A stretch of DNA of 64,000 bases from Apis mellifera (lineage: Eukaryota > Arthropoda > Insecta > Hymenoptera > Apidae): assembly GCF_003254395.2 (NCBI RefSeq), contig NC_037638.1:20182202-20246201 (forward strand), read 5' to 3'. How positions within the stretch are numbered: the stretch's first letter is position 1; every line of letters begins with the position of its first letter. The translations under genes were made by a program, and so were the position numbers. Shown here piece after piece: positions 1 to 13,449 of this stretch. The notes beneath the pieces were generated by a model that saw only the letters and a list, made by a program, of their open reading frames with translations, had not been told where the DNA came from and ran no database searches.

Positions 1-498
1 GGATTTTGCGATAATAACTCATGGAGAGATGGAACGAAATATTGTCTCTAAATTTCGCGAGAGAAAAGAAATTCTAAGATCCAAAAAGTAAAGTTTCCGC
101 CGATTTCAGAAGCGAAATAAGCGTCGCAACTCGAAAGGGGGAAAGGCGATCGCGCCACTCGTAAATTAAAAGAGCAGTTTGGATCGGCAGAGGGGCGATA
201 AAGCGGCGATATATCATCGAAGATGGGTGGAGAGCGACGAACGGAATACGGGGGAGGATCCGGAGAGCGATCAGAGACCGATTAACCGATATCGTTGCTA
301 CGAATCGACGCGGCCCCGGGCTAATTACGGATAAATATTGCGCGTCCTGGCTGGAATAATAAGCCGTGAAATCTAGCGGACGGTTTTGCCAAGGGACCCG
401 ACCGCGTTCCACCCCCCGCTTTAATAACTGTAAATTTGCGATTCAATATCCGGCGCGCACACGGTCCGTTTCACCGCCGCGCTCGCACAAAGAGCTCG

Positions 499-515
499 CT
501 AATTATGCTAATTAA
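499..515. promoter_or_regulatory. Duplicated homeodomain core motif
   Basis: CTAATTATGCTAATTAA holds two CTAATTA units nine bases apart, the spacing of a paired homeodomain-type site. No nearby gene start supports a specific role. Confidence 0.15.
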
Positions 516-668
516 CTTTTATCCTCCTCTCCCCCCCCGCGAAAGAAGCAACGAAAGGGGCAGCGAATTCGTAAGAATTGGAAGTATCGTTTCGATTTGG
601 AAAAACGATAGAAAAACGATGGAAAAGGAAGAGAGAGAGAAAAAATGAAAAATAATACTGCAAAGAGG

Positions 669-687
669 ATATATATATATATATATA
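669..687. repeat. (AT)n microsatellite
   Basis: A 19-base alternating AT run following a purine-rich stretch. Confidence 0.9.
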
Positions 688-3600
688 CACGTGTAATCGG
701 CACAGATGCCTGTCGCGGCGATTCGTTTGAACGGGATTACGCGATTTCGCGAACGGTTCGGGGATTGAGAGGCAAACGCAGTTAATAGTCATCAACGCGG
801 CAGAACAAATGCGGAGAACGGCGACTATCGATCAGGTGGGCCGCGTTCGTTAATTGCACGCGAATGCAGCCCATAATCCCGGGAAACATAATAGGTAATT
901 CTATTCCTCTCTCTCTGCGAGCCTCCAGGAATAAATATATTACGCAGCGCGGCCCGCTGCAAACTCTCGTTTCTCGCGACTCACTCTCGAGATTCTCGCG
1001 GCGACGGAAACGAACGGAGGAAAACATTCGAGAAAAAAACATGGCTGGACGATCCTCATCCCTCGTGCGTGGTCCACTCTCCCTCCAAAAAAAAAAGAAA
1101 AAAATATACGACGATTTTTTCGACTGTTTTGTCCAACACGACAAATATCACGCGTTGGAAACGCATACGATTAACCGACCATCCATACGGGCCGATTCTC
1201 CGCTAATTACCAATAAATATTTAACGTCTAGTCTCCATCGCGTCCAGACTTTGCTTTCAACGAGCGTGTGCGTTTCGTCGTTGGATGCGTACGTTTCAAA
1301 CACAGAGAGAGAGAGAGGTTTTTTATTCTTTCGAATTTGTTCGTCGACGGGGGTGAGCGTAGTTTGGCACAGGCTTCTTTTCCTTGTCGGTAAGGATTCC
1401 AGCTGCATCGAATGGTCGAATTTCTTCTGAAACCACGGCTGCGCGTGCAAAGGGGGCGAGGGGAACTTTCCGACTTCTTGCCAGCTGCCGAAAATCTGGG
1501 GAAATAGTAATTGCCGCGGCTTTCCAATATCGAAAACGTGTCTCTTAAACGTGAATGGACGGAGTATTTACACGTTTGGAGAGCTTACCTCGATCGAAAG
1601 AACGAAGGGAGAGAGAGAGGAACTCGTAAGATGCTGTTTCTTTCTACAAGATTATTCTTAGTATTATTCTCGATATATAATTACTTTGACTCGTGTCTTT
1701 TTTCTCTTTTTTTAAAAAAGATCAAAGCAGATTTATTATTCTCTCTTCGAACAAGGATAAGGATGAAGTTTCTTTTTCTTTTTATTCTTGATTTCAAATT
1801 ACGCGATGAAACGTGTATATTTTTTCTCAGCGAGATTAAACTCCGAAGTGAATATTGGTATTTCAAGAATCTTCATTTCGATAAAATTATCTTCTTGTGT
1901 TTTAAAGTATAACTTTATATAAACTTCCATAAGTTATCGAATTGCTCATTCATGCCCCGAGCGAACGAAACGAACGATGTTAAAATTATCCTCCACCCTG
2001 AAACGTAATCGTTAATTTACCGTAACGATAACACGACTAGAAAATTACGATTTCTCTTTAAAAAAAATAAATAAACAATTTAAAAAATAATTTTTTAAAA
2101 AAATATCACCAACAAAAATTAAAGTAACAAATAATTTTGTCGCGATAATTCGTAACAATTTCTTTATTACAATTCTAAATATCCAACAACTGCAGAGAAT
2201 GCAGCTCACGTAATCCTCGATCCTTCGTTTTCGATCGGTCCAACAAATTCGAAATTAAGACGTAGTGGCTCGTAAAAATAATCCAGAAATCGCGTAGCCC
2301 AGGCGGGGAAGATATTTCGCCCCATCTTTCCCTCCCTCCCACGCGGAATATATACATGAGGGCTCAGGTGGCCGCAAGACGTTCCATTCCTCGGCTCGTG
2401 TATCGTAAATTTATAATCTAATTCCTTGTTCCCCTTCTCTCTCTGTCTCTATCTCTCCTCCTCGTCCGAATTTAGATGGTTAAATCGAGTTAATTGCATC
2501 ATCGACGAATCACCGTGACACCGGAAACCTTGTTTCGCGGCCCGATTGTCCGCCGCGTGTACCGATCGGCGAAATTATATTCGAGCCGAGCCAATAATCA
2601 CCGCTGTTGTTCCCTTGTTCCCTCGTGAAACACCGGAGGCGGTGCGTTTTCGACCTACGCCCGTGCACCGCAACCAGTCGTATCCAGGCCGGTGCTATAA
2701 TGTGCGGTCGCTCTATTGACACAGACATTTCGATTATTAGCCGCTTTTGTTGTTTTCGCCTATTCTTGTCCAACTTGCGATTGTAAAATTCCATTTTTAT
2801 TTCGCAATCGATTCGATTCCCGATCTTCCACGGAATCGAAGGATGGTGGTTTGTTCGAGAAAAAGATACGATAGATGCGTAATTGTTTCGTAACAATTGT
2901 ATCTCGTTTATCGAAAATAATACGTATTCCGTGTGTTTGTTTTCATAATAAATTCAAGAAACGTTTCGAGATAAGTTTTCGCGAGATTCGCCAACTATTT
3001 CTTCTCCTACGAATATACTTCTCTCTTGAATTATTATACGCGTAACTTTTGTCGAAGTTGGACAATCCAGAGCTGAAAAATAAAGATCGTTAACGAAGAA
3101 TTTTTCACTTCCTGGAATCTTGAACCTTTTGTACAATGGGTATTTAAAATATTTTCCATCGTTAACAATTCCAGAGTTAAAACAATGGTTTACTTTAATG
3201 AATGAAAATTTATTTTTTCCATTTCTTCTTCTCTCCCGCAAAAGAGAAACGAGAAAATTCTCTTTCTCACCTACATATACTTACATACATATTTTTCAGA
3301 TTTTCGTTCGTACGACTGTTTCGCTAAACACCGAACTCTCCGCGTTACGATTATATCGATGCGCACGAGTTTCTAGTTTGGCGTTATCCATTCAATTTCA
3401 TCCTCATTTCGCATACGAAATCTGTGTCATTCCCCCCCCCCCCGCACGACCACTGACTCGTAATTTCGAATTTCTCAACAAATTAATATCTCCCTTATTC
3501 TCATATATCAAATATATATACGTAGATTCACACCGTGCTGCTCTCGTACTCGTTTCGAATGCAGAAGGAACCAGTTCGCGGAGATGGAATATTTAGCGAG

Positions 3601-3799
3601 GTGTAGCGTACGTGCTACACTTTCGTATGAATCGAATACCTAAATAGTTATGGCGCGACCCGGTTAATCTCGTTAAACGTTCGACCCGTATCGCGGCAAA
3701 ACGTGTCATAGCCTTCGTGTATCGAATTTCTCCCTCCGACGATCGTCTTCGTATTTTCGATTCGTTTCGATCCCTCGACGATACATATATATATATATC

Positions 3800-3825
3800 C
3801 CGTGGAAATCCGTGGAAATCCGTGC
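3800..3825. repeat. Tandem 10-mer GTGGAAATCC, two copies plus
   Basis: CGTGGAAATC occurs twice, followed by a diverged third start CGTGCAAAAT, next to a (TA)n run. Confidence 0.85.
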
Positions 3826-4724
3826 AAAATTGAGATCCACAAGCCTCGTAAATACCGGGGGGAGGAGGAGGAGGAACCGGAAACCAGCGAATCTCTTTCG
3901 ACCAGCGCGCGTTTCGAAAAAGTTTATCGCCAGCACGGAGGACCGTGCATCATTGGCCCGATCCTCCAAACGTGCCCCGGCTTTCAATTCATTACCGGAA
4001 TACCAACATTACGAACAGAGTTCTCTTCTGACCTCCAACCAACAACCATTTCCTCCTCTCCACGTTCGCGCATTCCCCAAGGGATCGTGCGTTCCGATCG
4101 TCTCTCTCCGATAGTTTATCGGCGATATTCTTTCTCGTTGCGCGAGGAATCACGCCCTATTGAAACGCTCTTGAATTTCTCTTCATTTCGCGTCGCGACA
4201 AAAAAACGATACTTTTTCGATCCCAGCTAAAATGCAACGCGCATTTCGATCCGAAGAAATCGAAGCCTTCGAGAGAAATGTCCCTTTGGTTAAACCGTAT
4301 CAAAAAATTGGCGGAGGAACGAGCAAGAGAAATGTCGAGGAATTTGTTGGGATTCGCGCGATTTCGAAAAGAATGGAGGGGAAAATCGGAGGGAGAAGCG
4401 AGGAAAACGAAGGAGAGAAAAAAGGATAGATTCGGTGTCGATTCGTAAAGTTTGCCTGTCGGTGGACGGGGAAACTTTATTTCTTCTGGTGAATACATCT
4501 GCCGGTTAGTTTGGGGAGAACGCGCGAGAATCGGTCGGGTGGCTGCGGTGGCTTCCCCATTAAAATTCAAGGAAAATCCTTTTCGCACGGGTGCGCGTTT
4601 CTAATTCATAGGGATGGAGGGATCTGTGGGAACGTGGGCAGGAACCTAGAGGCGTTGCTGGCTTCCTTTGACCGTGTCAGAATCGCGTCACCCCGGGCGA
4701 TTCGAGCCAACTCCAATTATATTT

Positions 4725-4745
4725 TATATATATATATATAATATA
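4725..4745. repeat. (TA)n microsatellite
   Basis: A TA alternation of about 21 bases with one phase slip near the end. Confidence 0.9.
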
Positions 4746-5659
4746 CACGAACGCGAATCTTGCCGGGTCGTTTAGTCTCGACCGACCGTTCTTTCGATTG
4801 TTAATTATTGTTCCAACTTGTTATTCCAAGCTTTTCGCATTACAGCAACATTACAGCTTTTTTGTGCTTTTAGATTTTCTTCCGTTAAGAGAAGGAGGAG
4901 GTTGAATTAGCACATTTTTTTCACGTCGAGAAGTAGAAATATTCTTTCTAAGTTGATCAAACTTTGTCAAATTAAAAATTAATCAACGAGATACGATATT
5001 TTTAGTTGATTTAGGCGAGAACTATATTAAATTGAAACGAATAAGTATTTCCAATGTCTTTTTTTTTTTATTATTCCTCATCACGTTAAATCTGACCAAA
5101 CATCGACGACTATTTAATTAAACACCGTTTTAAACAACGATTTATCTCCACAATGTGCAATATATATAAAACTTCATTTTCCATTGCTTTAAAAAAAGTA
5201 ATCTAATCCAAACTTTTTATAGGAATCTCTCTTTTTGTTCGCCGAGCGAGCGTATCAAAATGAGCGTATTTTTCCTTTGAAAAGTTAACAAGGAAATTTC
5301 GGAGGGTATTCGGATTCGTTTCATCTCCCTCTCTCCATCCCCAGCGTATCACGGAACGGGAACGTGCAGATTCTACGTGCTAATTCTAAAATTTTAATTC
5401 AAAACGTGGAAATTTATGCGGCCACGCGACTCGGTGTCCCTGCGAGGATCGTTCGATCGCTCCGGCGGCGCCTTCGTGCCGGAAATTGGTTAAATTCGAA
5501 GCACTTTGCTCCGGCAAATTAAATGAACCGGATTCGAGCGTGGCCGCCATTCTTATTCACCTCGAGGATTCTCTTCCATCGATCCAACGATGATCGAGAA
5601 TCCTTAGGCCATCGATTCGTATTCGCTATTTCTTTCTCTTTTCTAAAGCCCTATTATTT

Positions 5660-5681
5660 CCTTTCTTTCTTTCTTTCTTTT
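5660..5681. repeat. (TTTC)n microsatellite
   Basis: About five CTTT units ending in a short T run. Confidence 0.9.
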
Positions 5682-7159
5682 TCGTTCATGTGCGTTCGTT
5701 ACACCGGAACGGCGTTTATTAAAGGGAGACAGCGAGGGGGAAAAAATCCAATTTACCTTCCGTTGGTTGAACGTCGGGCCGCGGAATTAAACTTACGTCG
5801 CGGTCTGTTCTTTTCGTGCTGCCGGAATAATTATGCTTTGAATAATTGAAGAATTCTTGAAAGGGGCGAGGAGAGGGGAGGCACGGTTCTATGCGTATGT
5901 CTCGAATGCATGCTCCAAGTAGAGTCGCTTGATGAATTTCTGCCAAGACGATTGTTATTTCGTTTAACGTTTACGAGATATTCAACTATTATACGTAAAC
6001 GTTGTTCCTGATTGAATAAATCTATTTCTAATTCGATAAGCATTCGTGTTTTACGTGTTATAAATCAATCACTATTTGTGACTACAATTATTAATTAATA
6101 CGTTTGTTATAAAATATCCGATGATACAAGATTGTCCGTCCTTTTCCAATCCTCTTTAAAATTTTACCGACGTAAATTTAAAATTAACAAGCGTCCTCCT
6201 GTTAAGTTAAACTTAACGACAACCTTAAAAGTTCATCGTTTCGTTGCTGCAATTTAACCCGGCGCTTGATCGCTTGATGATCAACGACTCGATGATTCAA
6301 GATTGAACCCGTACACCGTTCAAGATAAAATCGAGCTCCATTAAATGTTTCTCTGGATCTCGTAATAGCCGGCCGTCCCGTTCGTGTATACGGCAGTTGG
6401 ATGGGGCTCATTGTTCCCTAAGAATGCAGGAACGAGCGGGGCGCGTAATTCAAGCGAGAAGTGAATTATGCACGACACGCACTTTGAAGTATCGGTCTGC
6501 GGTACACCCTCGAGTATAATCCGTGCTACTTGAATGTTTCATTCAGTCCCATACACAGTGGGCGCGAATGGGGGGAGGAGGGGAGGAAGAGAAGGTTCCA
6601 TTGTGTCCACTCGAAGGAAAGGGAAGGAGATTCTTGGTGGTTTAAAAAAAAAGATTATAACGCTGGCCGAAAAAACGGAGGATTTTAATCCCGTACCGCG
6701 ATTAAAAAGCTAACCCTGGGCCCCATATTTTTTATTCATATTTATCGTTCGCCTTCGACCAACGAGTTTCCCTCCGACGTCCCGTCGAACACAATGGGCC
6801 GCGGAGAGGTTTGCCTGGTCAAACAATGGAAATTGCAATTAAATCGTTGAAAAGAGGGCCGGGTCGTGCACCCCTATTTACAGAGAATATTTCCACTCGG
6901 GGGTGGCTCCCCTCCCCCGTGGCGGCGGCGGCGGCTCGTCGCGGATTTTTTTGGATCGTCTTGGATCTACAGGTACAGCGTCGGACTCTTCCTCTCCTTC
7001 CTCCTCCTCCTCTTTCTCCTCCTCCTCCTTCTAGAGCGGAGCGGAGAGCGAGTTCTCTTCTCTAAGACAAAGGACGTCTTAATTGCCGGGAACCGGCCGA
7101 GTGGAAACCATTTATAAGAAATTAGTCGGAGGAAGGTTGGTTACGATCCTCTTATAGGG

Positions 7160-7191
7160 ATATATAGATATATATATATATACATATATAT
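7160..7191. repeat. Imperfect (TA)n microsatellite
   Basis: A TA alternation interrupted by single G and C bases (TATAGATATA and TATACATATA segments). Confidence 0.9.
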
Positions 7192-7960
7192 CAGGAGGAG
7201 AAAAATGAACTGGACCGTCTCGGAAGGAATCGAGAGAGGCTAGGCTAATTGAAAATGCTCCGTTTCATTAACGGATGGAAATTAATCGAGCGTCTATATC
7301 GGAGGGGAAGGAAGGAAGGGAGGTATATGTCTTCGGTTCGTTAAACGCCGTTTCTTCGGTGAAATTCGATGAACGATCGTTGCCCGATCGAAACGTTGAA
7401 AAACGTTAAGCTGCTTTCGAAGGAAATGGCGCGATCCCTCTGTGGCCTCTGTGCCGCGTTATTCGACGGGTATCAGGGTATATCGTGAAAATCTGCTCCC
7501 TGCAGACTCCACGTTGTTTCCTCAAGTTTCGTTTCCGGTTACTTTCCAACTTGATGCACATACACACATGCACGTTTTCTCTCTCTCACGATTCTTCCTC
7601 GTTTGTGTGACGCCTCGGGGAAAAAAAAAGAAGGGGAAAAAAAAAGGTCTCGAGAAAAAAGCGGATCGATGAAAACGTTTCAATTATCGGGCACATCCAT
7701 TAACGGGTGGCGGGTCGTTGTTTGCAGCCGGCGATCGTAAGTGGAAAAGTCTGTGTAAGTGACGCGCGTCCCTCTTGCGAAAACGTTATTTCGAGGATCG
7801 CGTGGAGAGGGACGAGAGGATCGAGAAGGAGAAGGAGGATGGTGGAAAGAGTGGCAAAGGGCGGAAACGTTTTCGCGGTTGTGTGGCCGTGTCGTGTAAC
7901 CGTATGCTCCCAATGAAATTCCGACCGTGTGTGTCGACTTCTTCTTTCTCCGTCCTTCCG

Positions 7961-7990
7961 TGTATATATATATATATATGTATGTATGTA
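7961..7990. repeat. (TA)n followed by (TATG)n
   Basis: An alternating TA run of about 17 bases passes directly into TATGTATGTATG. Confidence 0.9.
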
Positions 7991-8739
7991 CGAGGCGAAA
8001 TAATTTTCCGACGTTCGTCGAGTTCTACTTCGCTTTCGTAACTTTTGTACCCGGATACTGCGTCACGCACGTCGCCTGCCTCGAGTTTTCGCGCTGCTGG
8101 AGGAATTATTTTCACAGATGTTATGCTCATCGATGTGTTATTGTAACGAAGCTTTTGGATCATCGTTACGTTAAAAAAAAAAAGACGGATGCTAACGAAA
8201 CTACTGTCCGTGACAAACAAAAAGAGATACTTTAGATTTTGTTTCGTTGCCTTAATCGATGATACTTTCTTTACGTACGCTAATTTTTTCTATTAATTGT
8301 TAATTCGAAGCTCCAGCTTAATTGATATTCTTTGCTCCATAATATTAAAAGTAGAATTTTTTGATAATTTTCAACTACTTTTCTTATTGCAAAAAAGTAT
8401 CGTATAATTAACAATTAACGGAGAGAAAAAGAAATTTGGCGAGAATATATCATTAACGATCGATCAAACGAAACTAAGAAGGTATAAAGTTAAAAATCTC
8501 ACCTCGTAATTTAATCAATATTTAAAAAAGGCACAATTCCTTCCCTTTGTATCCCAATTAGCCGCAACCTTTTGCCTCGTCAAAGAAGGAATTCCACCGT
8601 CGCGAACGGTTAAGCTTTGTCTCCATCTTCATTTCATTAGCCGGAGATGTTCTCCCTTCGGTCCCCGTTCGCTTCGATCGCGGTCTTAAGTTCTAACGAA
8701 CGCGCTGTCACTATAACAACCGGCTAGATACTCCGCGTC

Positions 8740-9065
8740 TCTCCGTCATAGTTGGCTTCTGAAGTGGGGTGTGATCGGTTGGCGCAACAGTTTGATGCCG
8801 TGACCAGTGCCAACTGATTCGAATACATCCTTCTCCCCTGTCCGATTACGGTATATCAGTGTCCGAGTTCCAAGCCGATCGGAGACTGGCGATACGCCGC
8901 CCAGCTGTCTGACCAACCCTGCTCCACGACTACTGACAGTGGAAAATCGTTTCGCCGGCCTGTCCGCCAAGATCGACAGGGTGATCGATCGGCGGCCGTT
9001 CAATTTTGTATCATCGGTTCATCTTTATCCGAACAAAGGTCTGAATGATCAGGTTCGGTGAAGAT
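8740..9065. other. Distinct, repeat-free block with opposed open frames on both strands
   Basis: The composition differs from the flanks: there are no homopolymer runs, CpG is balanced, and both strands stay open for about 85 codons (plus 8807-9061, minus 8746-9003). Neither translation matches a family I recognise, and neither has clean splice sites that I can defend. It could be a conserved regulatory element, a decayed transposon fragment or an unrecognised exon. Confidence 0.2.
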
Positions 9066-12000
9066 TGGTCAGGCGAAACCACGTTCGTGATATCTCGAAA
9101 CGGAAAGAGAATAAAGTCGTCGTTTACGAGATTTCATTATCTTACGAGAGAGGATAAAATTCTATCGTGGGTATTAAGCTTGACTTTTTTTCTTTTTTTT
9201 TTAAATACAAATAATTGTTAAATTTCATTAAGAGTAGTAATAGATATTCAGAAATTCAATCCATCCGTGATTATGATCCGTTTTTTCGCGTTACGTCGAC
9301 TACTTCTTTGACACTCTTCATTTTTTAACGCAAGAATCTCTCCTTCTCTCCTTTCAACCTTGGAAACTCGAAGATCGAGGAGAGACTGTTAGTGTATGAA
9401 ATGGTCGGAGAGAATGTTCGATCCGATATTACAACTGGATAAATACGAGACAATAGTTTTCGAGGATCAAAGAACGCGAGTTTAAGTTTCGATTTAATTA
9501 AGAGTTAATTAATTCACGCTCGTTGGCCATCGTCTCTGGATAAAATCCGCAACACTGTTTTCACGGCCCTCGAGCCGGAAACAATCGCGGTACAATACGG
9601 TCGATGCGCGAGCCACGCGGAGAGAAACGAGTTCCGGCAACAGTTTCCACGTCGTCCAAGAGTCGTCGTCGTCGCCGTCTCCTTTCGACCCTCGTTTCGA
9701 TGCTCGTGCACGGTGACCACGGGTAAAGCCACGGGGAACGGCATTAACTTGCGCGGAAATTAATGCCTCGACCCAACGACGACTAACTTAATTACCGGAA
9801 AAGCTGGTAATATGCTTAGGATGTGGCGCATAACGAACGCGTGCGCGCCATTTAACTGGCCGCACGAGACATTTTTTTCCACCCCTTTTCGATGCGAGTC
9901 TCGAAGCGGCCATTGAGCAAACTTCCACGAGATTTATCTCGTTGTATTTACGTTGAAACGATATTAATCATCTTTTAACGCTTAGAGGCGTTAATTACAG
10001 AGTCATTGAATTCTACGTATGTAATTTTCTTTTTTTCAAAATATTTACACGATTCTGCATCGCGACGATTTTCGATAAATGAAATCCTCGAGAAAGGATC
10101 GCACAACGTATCCTTTAAGCGATGTCTCTTTTGAAATTGAAACAATCCGTCGAAAAGAGGGACGTAATAGGAAGAACGAACGAGTAGTAAGTAAAATCCT
10201 GGAAAAATCCAACGGAAGAAGAATTGCCAAACGCGTATTATATTCCTTCATCTTCTATCATCCATCCCTATTCCTTTGTTTTCCATCGAGGGAAATGGAA
10301 AAGCACGCGAAACGAACGGTGTGAACGAAGCCGAATCTTTCGCGAGCGTATTACGAGCGATGCGGAAAACTAGTTACTTGGCCGACGTTTCCTGCCCGTT
10401 ATTAATTGGAAAAAAGTCGAGCCGTTGTCCCGCTGGCGCCGACACCGCCACCGCCACCCCGAGAACAGCTGCGAGTGGTTCGAGGCTGGAAAAGCGAGCT
10501 CATTAAAGCGATAAAATTAATTTAAACCTTCCCGCGCACAATCTAATTATTTTTATCGGCTCACCGAGCTGTATTACTCGTTCGACACGCGTGCAATCCG
10601 CGCGGAGGGAGGGAAAATTTCACGAGTCGCGCGAGATGAAAAAGTAAACGCAAGTAAAAAAAAGGAAGCGTTAGACGACAAAGGGAATAATCATTCCACG
10701 TATCCTGATATTATATATATTTCTGGGAGATAAATCGAGATACTATACTAGGAATCGAGGCCCAATTTCCAGATTCTCTCTTCCCTTTCCTTCCCTCCCG
10801 GAATGCCCTTATTTCGCTGACCGCCGCTTCTTAATCCTTTAACCGCCCCGGGCCGTTTTCCAAGAAAGCCAACGGGATTCTTAGACTTTGGGAAGAATTA
10901 AAAAGTTTCCCTTAAGCGCGAAACTCGTGCAGCTCGGATACACGCCGGGAGCGTCGTTAGTCCGCGAGGCAACTTTCGCGATATTGGCTTTCTTCGTTTC
11001 CTCGCGAAATAGCCCGTTATAAATAACGAAATCAATGGAACGTTAACGGCCGCTTTTAAACGGCCGATAAAGAACGAAATCGGTCCAATTTCCGAAGAAC
11101 AGATCCCCTCCGCGGTTAGCCCGAGGAGGGGAATGGGGAGAGATTCACGATCGAATTTATGCGCACAATCCCGCACGGTTAATCCGTATTTTAAAGCAAA
11201 CGTTATCTAATTTTCACCCTCGCATCTCCTCGCATCGCCTTCTTCTCGTTTCGATCGAAAACATTTCCCTTCGCTCCGCTCCTCCCTTTCCCTATTCCCT
11301 TTCTTGTCCGCCTTTTTTCCACCTACAGGCGGCACACAGGCTAATTGCTTCTTGGCTGCGAGTTTGTAACCGCAACGATCGGAAACAGTTGCTTCGTTAT
11401 TGCGCTTCCGCTCGTCCCTCCCTTTCCTCCTTCTCCTCCTCCTTTTCCTCCTTCTCGATACGTTTCTCGTTCCATTGGAAAGAAAATTCGAAACGTGTAT
11501 CGGGGAATGGAAGTAGGGCAGTGGGGAAGGGGGATGGTTTTCGCGATGTTTCGAAATTATCGACGTTCCGGATAATAAATTCCCGCAGCTTCTCCACCCG
11601 CAGCTCAAAGGTTAATTGGTTCCCGGCCCGTGTACCCGCGATAGGGAAAAGCTTATTTCGTTGTTGTTTCCGCGTTCGGAAACAATCTTTCTTTTCGATC
11701 GATCCGCTCGATCGAGCCGTCGAGGGAACGCTCGCCCGATTCCTGAGGAAAGAAAGCAAGAGAAATTTCGCCAACTATCTCCTCTCGTATCCTTACGTTT
11801 CCTACAGGCGCCGTCCCTTATGGCGCTAATAAATCCGAGGAATGTCTCTAGTCTAGATTTTTCTTCTTCCCTTCCCTGCTCCATCCCATCTTCCTTCTCC
11901 TCACCTTCCAATCCCTCCACCTTTCGACGCGGCAACTAATTGCTTTAAGGCTCGAGACACGGACAGTACCGATCGGCTACGGCTTATTTCATTAGTCCCT

Positions 12001-12868
12001 CCTCTGCTTACCCATCCTGTTCGTTCCTCTTGCTCCTGTTCTCGACATTTTCCACTTTTCCGTTCGCCCCCTGCTTTAATCCTGCTTACTCGCCGGCGAT
12101 CCGCGGAATTACGCGGAGGGAAAGGGGGAAAAAAGATGGCAGTGACGACGACCTATCGGCACGGGGCAGAGATTACGAACAAAGCTCCGAGTCTAATCCT
12201 CTCGTTCCTTATTAACCGGGGCTGTTTCTTCTTTCCTGCGAACGCTAATCGTTTTTGCTCCCGTGTTTCGTTATGCTTTGTCCCGTGTAAGAGTTTTCCT
12301 AAGTTGAAACGAACGGGTGATGTATACGCTCATATGGTATAATCGAGATCGTCGTTGGAGGGTGTGATGGGCAACGTGAATGCTTGACTGATGTATTCTA
12401 TATATATATTTAAAATCCTATGGGAAATTGTTTGCATTAGTAGTTTTATACGCGATGTAACGGAATTTTCGTTTATACGAACTGAAATTTTATATTTGAT
12501 TGGGTATGCGCGAACTTTGGCCGAGTTCAACTATCGTTCCAACTATTGGCTATCGTTCCAATTATATGAATGCGATTGAAGATATATATATATATTTTAT
12601 ATTTAATAGTAGAAAAAGTATAATAGAATTCCATTTTATACGAATATCGTTGCAAATATGTTCAATAAAAAATCTAATCCTAGGGTATTATAATTTTTTT
12701 TTTTTTAATTAAACGTTATTATACCGAATAATAAGATTTCGCGTATGAAGGAGGATTACACGAAACATTCACTTTTATATATATATTATAATGACGTATC
12801 AAATATTACAAATTTCGAATGCAAAATAATTACCCGATATTGATGGATTAATTATTTACTTATTTTGT

Positions 12869-12872
<4 letters not shown>

Positions 12873-12899
<27 letters not shown>

Positions 12900-12901
12900 T
12901 T
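12873..12901. repeat. (AT)n microsatellite
   Basis: An uninterrupted AT alternation of about 29 bases within the AT-rich block 12400-13150. Confidence 0.95.
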
Positions 12902-13412
12902 CCCAATTATATTATACTATAAATAATTTTCACGTAACTGAAACTGGAATAACACGATTGTCTTTCGCGTTGTGAAAATTAATAAGCCGTTGAAATTTCG
13001 TTCGTATAGAAAGAAACTGCGATTCGTCGAACGACAGACAATTATCAATTTTCTAATTTTCAATTTTCAATTTTTACTCTCTCCTACAAATTACAACTTA
13101 CCTCGTTTTATATATAAATTCATATATAGATCTCATCGTATATTTTGTCGCCAATTTTTCGATATTTTCAATCTTCACGATCGTTTCGAAGGGTGATTTC
13201 GCGACGATTTGGAAATTTGAAAGAAGAAAAGCATTTTGATCCAAGGAAGATGGCAGACGGAGGACTGACTCGGAGATAATGACCGTGGTGAATGGAGTAT
13301 CACGTACGACCTACATGCCGAAATCAATCGAGCGAGTCGAGGATGGGACAGCTCGAGGAGTGGACGCTGATCCACTTCCGATCTCGGCCCAAACGGCATC
13401 GGCCACAGGGAT

Positions 13413-13449
13413 TCGCGGGACACGGGGATTCTGATTCTGATTCCCGCGA
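13413..13449. repeat. Inverted repeat, 8-bp arms, with internal TTCTGA duplication
   Basis: TCGCGGGA at 13413-13420 is inverted as TCCCGCGA at 13442-13449; the 21-base spacer includes ATTCTGATTCTGATT. It lies in a moderately complex block (13240-13530). No function is recognised. Confidence 0.6.

Larger units (their letters stand above)
1..7150. other. Non-coding flank/intron, 1-7150
   Basis: I see no supportable exon. CpG-rich, non-repetitive parts (1-1500, 2500-2900, 6230-6560) alternate with AT-rich blocks (1900-2170, 4800-5230, 5940-6190). A C12 tract lies at 3432-3443, and a duplicated CGCTTGAT octamer at 6263-6278 overlaps a TTGATGATCAA palindrome. Open frames up to 188 codons (864-1430) have simple-repeat-driven, S/R-rich translations with no domain. 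Confidence 0.6.
7151..12340. other. Non-coding flank/intron, 7151-12340
   Basis: No exon could be supported. AT-rich at 8240-8530 and 9120-9300; CpG-rich at 9500-9900 and 10800-12300. In 11390-11910 pyrimidine tracts keep frames open on both strands (up to 146 codons), but neither side has a recognisable domain. The one distinct block, 8740-9065, is listed separately. Confidence 0.6.

Noticed and set aside
864..1430. 188-codon plus-strand open frame
   Set aside because: Serine/arginine-rich with poly-lysine from an A run; no domain and no conserved splice sites.
10428..10500. Possible tRNA because of a GGTTCGAGGC-like B box
   Set aside because: No matching A box or cloverleaf arms at the required distances.
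12136..12342. Short open frame with a hydrophobic stretch as a candidate signal exon
   Set aside because: No suitable donor in the phase needed by the Ig exon, and no leader-like upstream sequence.
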